A stretch of 8,000 nt of DNA from Bacteroidales bacterium Bact_07 (lineage in GTDB: Bacteria > Bacteroidota > Bacteroidia > Bacteroidales > Tenuifilaceae). The stretch covers positions 1-8,000 of the forward strand of contig LUYY01000069.1 in the NCBI GenBank assembly GCA_001603415.1. Reading direction: 5' to 3'. Positions 5,906-8,000 of the stretch are shown here, piece after piece. Under the pieces are notes generated by a model. It was not told the origin of the DNA and did no database searches. It saw only the letters and a program-made list of their open reading frames with translations. Numbering within the stretch: the stretch's first letter is position 1; the number at the start of each line of letters is the position of its first letter. The position numbers and the translations under genes are program-made.

Positions 5906-7468
5906 TTACAACGGCAGGTTAGAGTGTTTCTTGGGCGGATTGGTATCCTTTTTGGTAGCCAACGACTGGAGTGCCCTAATAATGCGGAAACGGGTGTTGC
6001 GTGGCTCAATTACATCATCGAGGTAACCGAACTTGGCAGCCACGTATGGGTTGGCAAACTTTTCCTTATACTCCTGCTCCTTGCGCAGCAAGAACTCAAC
6101 CTTGGCCTTTTCGTCCTCAATGGTTTCGAGTTCACGGCTGAGTAGCACTTCAATTGCACCCTTGGGGCCCATAACGGCAATCTCGGCACTTGGCCATGCG
6201 TAGTTGATATCGCCACGCAGGTGCTTTGAACTCATCACATCGTAAGCTCCGCCGTATGCCTTACGTAAAATTACCGTTACCTTGGGAACAGTAGCCTCGC
6301 CGTAGGCGTAAAGCAACTTGGCGCCATGAATAATGATACCATTATACTCCTGACCGGTACCGGGTAGGAATCCGGGAACATCAACCAGGGTTACTATTGG
6401 AATATTGAAAGCATCGCAGAAACGAACAAAGCGAGCAGCTTTGCGCGATGCATTGATATCGAGCACACCGGCAAGGTATTTGGGTTGGTTGGCCACAATG
6501 CCCACCGACTGTCCGTTGAAACGGGTAAAACAGGTTATAATGTTGGGTGCATAATCGCGTTGGAGCTCCAAGTACTCGCCATTATCAACAATGGCAGCAA
6601 TAACATCCTTAACATCGTATGGTTTATTGGGGCTATCGGGAATAATTTCGTTCAGTGCATCCTCTAAACGATCAATAGGATCGTTGCAGGGCATTAGGGG
6701 TGGCTCCTCAAGGTTATTCTGGGGTAGGTAGCTGAGCAGCTTGCGAATAAGCATGATGCCCTCCTCTTCGGTTTCAGAAACAAAGTGGGCAACTCCTGAT
6801 TTTGTTGAGTGAACGCTTGCACCACCCAACTCTTCGGAGGTTACGGTTTCGCCAGTAACGGTTTTAACCACCTTAGGACCTGTAACAAACATGTAACTGG
6901 TATTGCGCGACATGATGATGAAGTCAGTAAGTGCGGGTGAATAAACTGCCCCACCGGCACAAGGGCCAAAAATGGCCGAAATTTGAGGGATTACTCCCGA
7001 AGCCAAAATATTACGTTCAAAAATATCGGCATAACCGCCCAGACTCTTAACTCCTTCCTGAATACGAGCGCCACCGCTATCGTTAATGCCTATTACTGGC
7101 GCTCCTACTTTCATGGCCATATCCATGACCTTACAGATTTTAGCAGCAAACATCTCCGAAAGTGAGCCGCCAAATACTGTAAAATCCTGTGAAAATACAT
7201 AAACTAAACGGCCATCAATAGTTCCGTAGCCGGTAACAACTCCATCGGAAAGGTAACTTTCCTTATCGAGACCAAAGTCGATACAGCGGTGCGAAACAAA
7301 CATATCGAACTCCTCAAAACTGCCCTCGTCGAGCAACATATCGATACGTTCGCGTGCGGTGTATTTGCCCTTCTTGTGTTGAGCCTCAATGCGTTTTGGA
7401 CCTCCACCAAGTTTGGCTTTCTCTCTTAAATCAATCAGTTCTTTAATTTTTTGCTCCTGTGTGCTCAT
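5906..7468 (-). CDS. mmdA: Methylmalonyl-CoA decarboxylase alpha (carboxyltransferase) subunit
   Basis: Cytoplasmic acyl-CoA carboxyltransferase of 520 residues, normal for MmdA/PccB. It transfers the carboxyl of (S)-methylmalonyl-CoA to biotin on the carrier subunit, giving propionyl-CoA. It has two crotonase-like halves. The N-half contains FSQDFTVFGGSLSE (92-105), INDSGGARIQEG (128-139) and the oxyanion loop GPCAGGAVYSPAL (168-180). The C-half contains VDVPGFLPGTGQE (362-374) and LRKAYGGAYDVMSSKHL (401-417). Asp410 in GGAYD matches the position where Asp favours propionyl-CoA over acetyl-CoA in characterised carboxylases. The protein alone could equally be a propionyl-CoA carboxylase beta chain. 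Decarboxylase is preferred because mce precedes it, gamma, biotin carrier and Na+-pump genes follow, and no biotin carboxylase is present. It starts 27 bases after mce and has no Shine-Dalgarno sequence. Confidence 0.95.
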   Translation of the reverse strand: MSTQEQKIKELIDLREKAKLGGGPKRIEAQHKKGKYTARERIDMLLDEGSFEEFDMFVSHRCIDFGLDKESYLSDGVVTGYGTIDGRLVYVFSQDFTVFGGSLSEMFAAKICKVMDMAMKVGAPVIGINDSGGARIQEGVKSLGGYADIFERNILASGVIPQISAIFGPCAGGAVYSPALTDFIIMSRNTSYMFVTGPKVVKTVTGETVTSEELGGASVHSTKSGVAHFVSETEEEGIMLIRKLLSYLPQNNLEEPPLMPCNDPIDRLEDALNEIIPDSPNKPYDVKDVIAAIVDNGEYLELQRDYAPNIITCFTRFNGQSVGIVANQPKYLAGVLDINASRKAARFVRFCDAFNIPIVTLVDVPGFLPGTGQEYNGIIIHGAKLLYAYGEATVPKVTVILRKAYGGAYDVMSSKHLRGDINYAWPSAEIAVMGPKGAIEVLLSRELETIEDEKAKVEFLLRKEQEYKEKFANPYVAAKFGYLDDVIEPRNTRFRIIRALQSLATKKDTNPPKKHSNLPL

Positions 7469-7495
7469 TTTACAATCGGTGTTTGGGGTATGATT

Positions 7496-7906
7496 TTACT
7501 TATTTTTATCCTCGCAAAGCTCTGTAAGAACGCCAAGTGTCGATTTGGGGTGAAGGAATGCAATGTCGAGACCCTCAGCACCCTTGCGGGGTGCTTTATC
7601 AATTAAGGTAACACCCTGCTCTTCCATACGTTTCAATTGCTCCTCAATACCTTTAACAGCAAAAGCAATATGGTGAATACCCTCACCCTTCTTCTCTATG
7701 AATTTTCCAATGGGACCTTCGGGATCGGTTGATTCCAGCAACTCAATTTTGGTTTGACCAACCATGAAAAAGGCTGTTTTTACCTTTTGATCCTTTACCT
7801 CTTCTATGTTGTAACACTTTAAACCCAAAACCTTTTCATAAAATGGAATCGATTCTTCTAAACTTTTAACGGCTATGCCGATGTGCTCAATGTGTGTGAT
7901 ACTCAT
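7496..7906 (-). CDS. mce: Methylmalonyl-CoA epimerase
   Basis: Small metal-dependent enzyme (136 residues, normal length) of the vicinal-oxygen-chelate/glyoxalase superfamily. It interconverts (R)- and (S)-methylmalonyl-CoA, linking B12-dependent methylmalonyl-CoA mutase (not in this window) to the decarboxylase encoded just downstream. Two beta-alpha-beta-beta-beta modules are visible: IEHIGIAVKSLEESIPFYEKVLGL (6-29) opens the first and GIHHIAFAVKGIEEQLKRMEEQG (76-98) the second. Likely metal ligands are His8, His79 and Glu129, with Glu55 of KIELLE in the place of the fourth ligand of related enzymes. The DPEGPIGKFIEKKGEGIHHIAF stretch (61-82) is typical of epimerases rather than glyoxalase I. 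It is the first gene of the operon, with a -7 promoter element 29 bases upstream of its ATG. Confidence 0.94.
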   Translation of the reverse strand: MSITHIEHIGIAVKSLEESIPFYEKVLGLKCYNIEEVKDQKVKTAFFMVGQTKIELLESTDPEGPIGKFIEKKGEGIHHIAFAVKGIEEQLKRMEEQGVTLIDKAPRKGAEGLDIAFLHPKSTLGVLTELCEDKNK

Positions 7907-7934
7907 AGCTGTATATTTTTAAGATTAGTTTTTG

Positions 7935-7942
7935 CAAAGTTA
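7935..7942 (-). promoter_or_regulatory. Bacteroidetes-type -7 promoter element for the mce-mmd operon
   Basis: On the minus strand these bases read TAACTTTG, an exact match to TAnnTTTG, 29 bases before the mce ATG. Transcription would begin near 7928-7930, giving an AT-rich leader of about 23 bases without a Shine-Dalgarno sequence, normal for this phylum. A convincing -33 TTTG at the usual spacing is absent; a TTTG further up (near 7973-7976) is too distant. The element overlaps a short palindrome (7935-7947). Confidence 0.48.
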
Positions 7943-8000
7943 CTTTGTATAGTTTACTTTAACCATAAAAGTTTCAAACGTTTTAGTTGTTTTTCAGCAT

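Noticed and set aside
5906..7468. Reading mmdA as the beta chain of propionyl-CoA or acetyl-CoA carboxylase
   Set aside because: Sequence similarity alone allows it, but the operon has a Na+-pump beta subunit and gamma subunit and no biotin carboxylase, so the decarboxylase reading fits better.
1..8000. Search for a mobile element, CRISPR array, tRNA, phage or defence system
   Set aside because: No transposase, integrase, regular spaced repeats, tRNA-like folds or defence domains were seen; the window is ordinary metabolic and regulatory chromosome with consistent strand and composition.

Overview
The window is a compact bacterial chromosome segment with all nine genes on the minus strand, read from the right edge to the left. 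Gene content, composition (about 40-43% G+C by eye), AT-rich leaders without Shine-Dalgarno sequences and two good matches to the TAnnTTTG -7 promoter element point to a member of the Bacteroidetes (Bacteroidota), probably an anaerobic fermenter of the Bacteroidales type. The species cannot be named from the sequence alone.

Right half (7942 down to 3293): one operon of five genes. In transcription order these are methylmalonyl-CoA epimerase (mce), the carboxyltransferase (alpha) subunit of a biotin-dependent methylmalonyl-CoA decarboxylase (mmdA), an OadG-type gamma subunit carrying an exported lamin-tail-like domain, the biotin carrier subunit, and the sodium-pumping beta subunit (oadB/mmdB type). 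A -7 element lies in front of mce and a strong intrinsic terminator follows the beta gene. Intergenic gaps are 27, 5, 24 and 2 bases. No biotin carboxylase gene is present, so the set fits decarboxylation. Mce turns (R)- into (S)-methylmalonyl-CoA. MmdA moves its carboxyl group to biotin on the carrier protein. The beta subunit releases CO2 while exporting Na+. This is the late, energy-conserving part of the succinate-to-propionate pathway.

Middle (3208 down to 985): a second operon of an ECF sigma factor, a small single-pass membrane protein 7 bases downstream, and an exported beta-repeat protein of the DUF4097/GIN-like type. It ends at a hairpin with a perfect 14-bp stem. The arrangement suggests a surface-associated regulatory cassette, but the signal and target genes are unknown.

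Left end (961 down to 123): a monocistronic-looking pgeF/yfiH gene (laccase-domain/peptidoglycan editing factor) with its own -7 element, which also argues for the ATG at 926 as its start. Bases 1-122 hold nothing recognisable. No mobile elements, CRISPR arrays, tRNAs or rRNAs are visible. The least ordinary feature is the fusion of a lamin-tail-like domain to the gamma subunit of a Na+-translocating decarboxylase.
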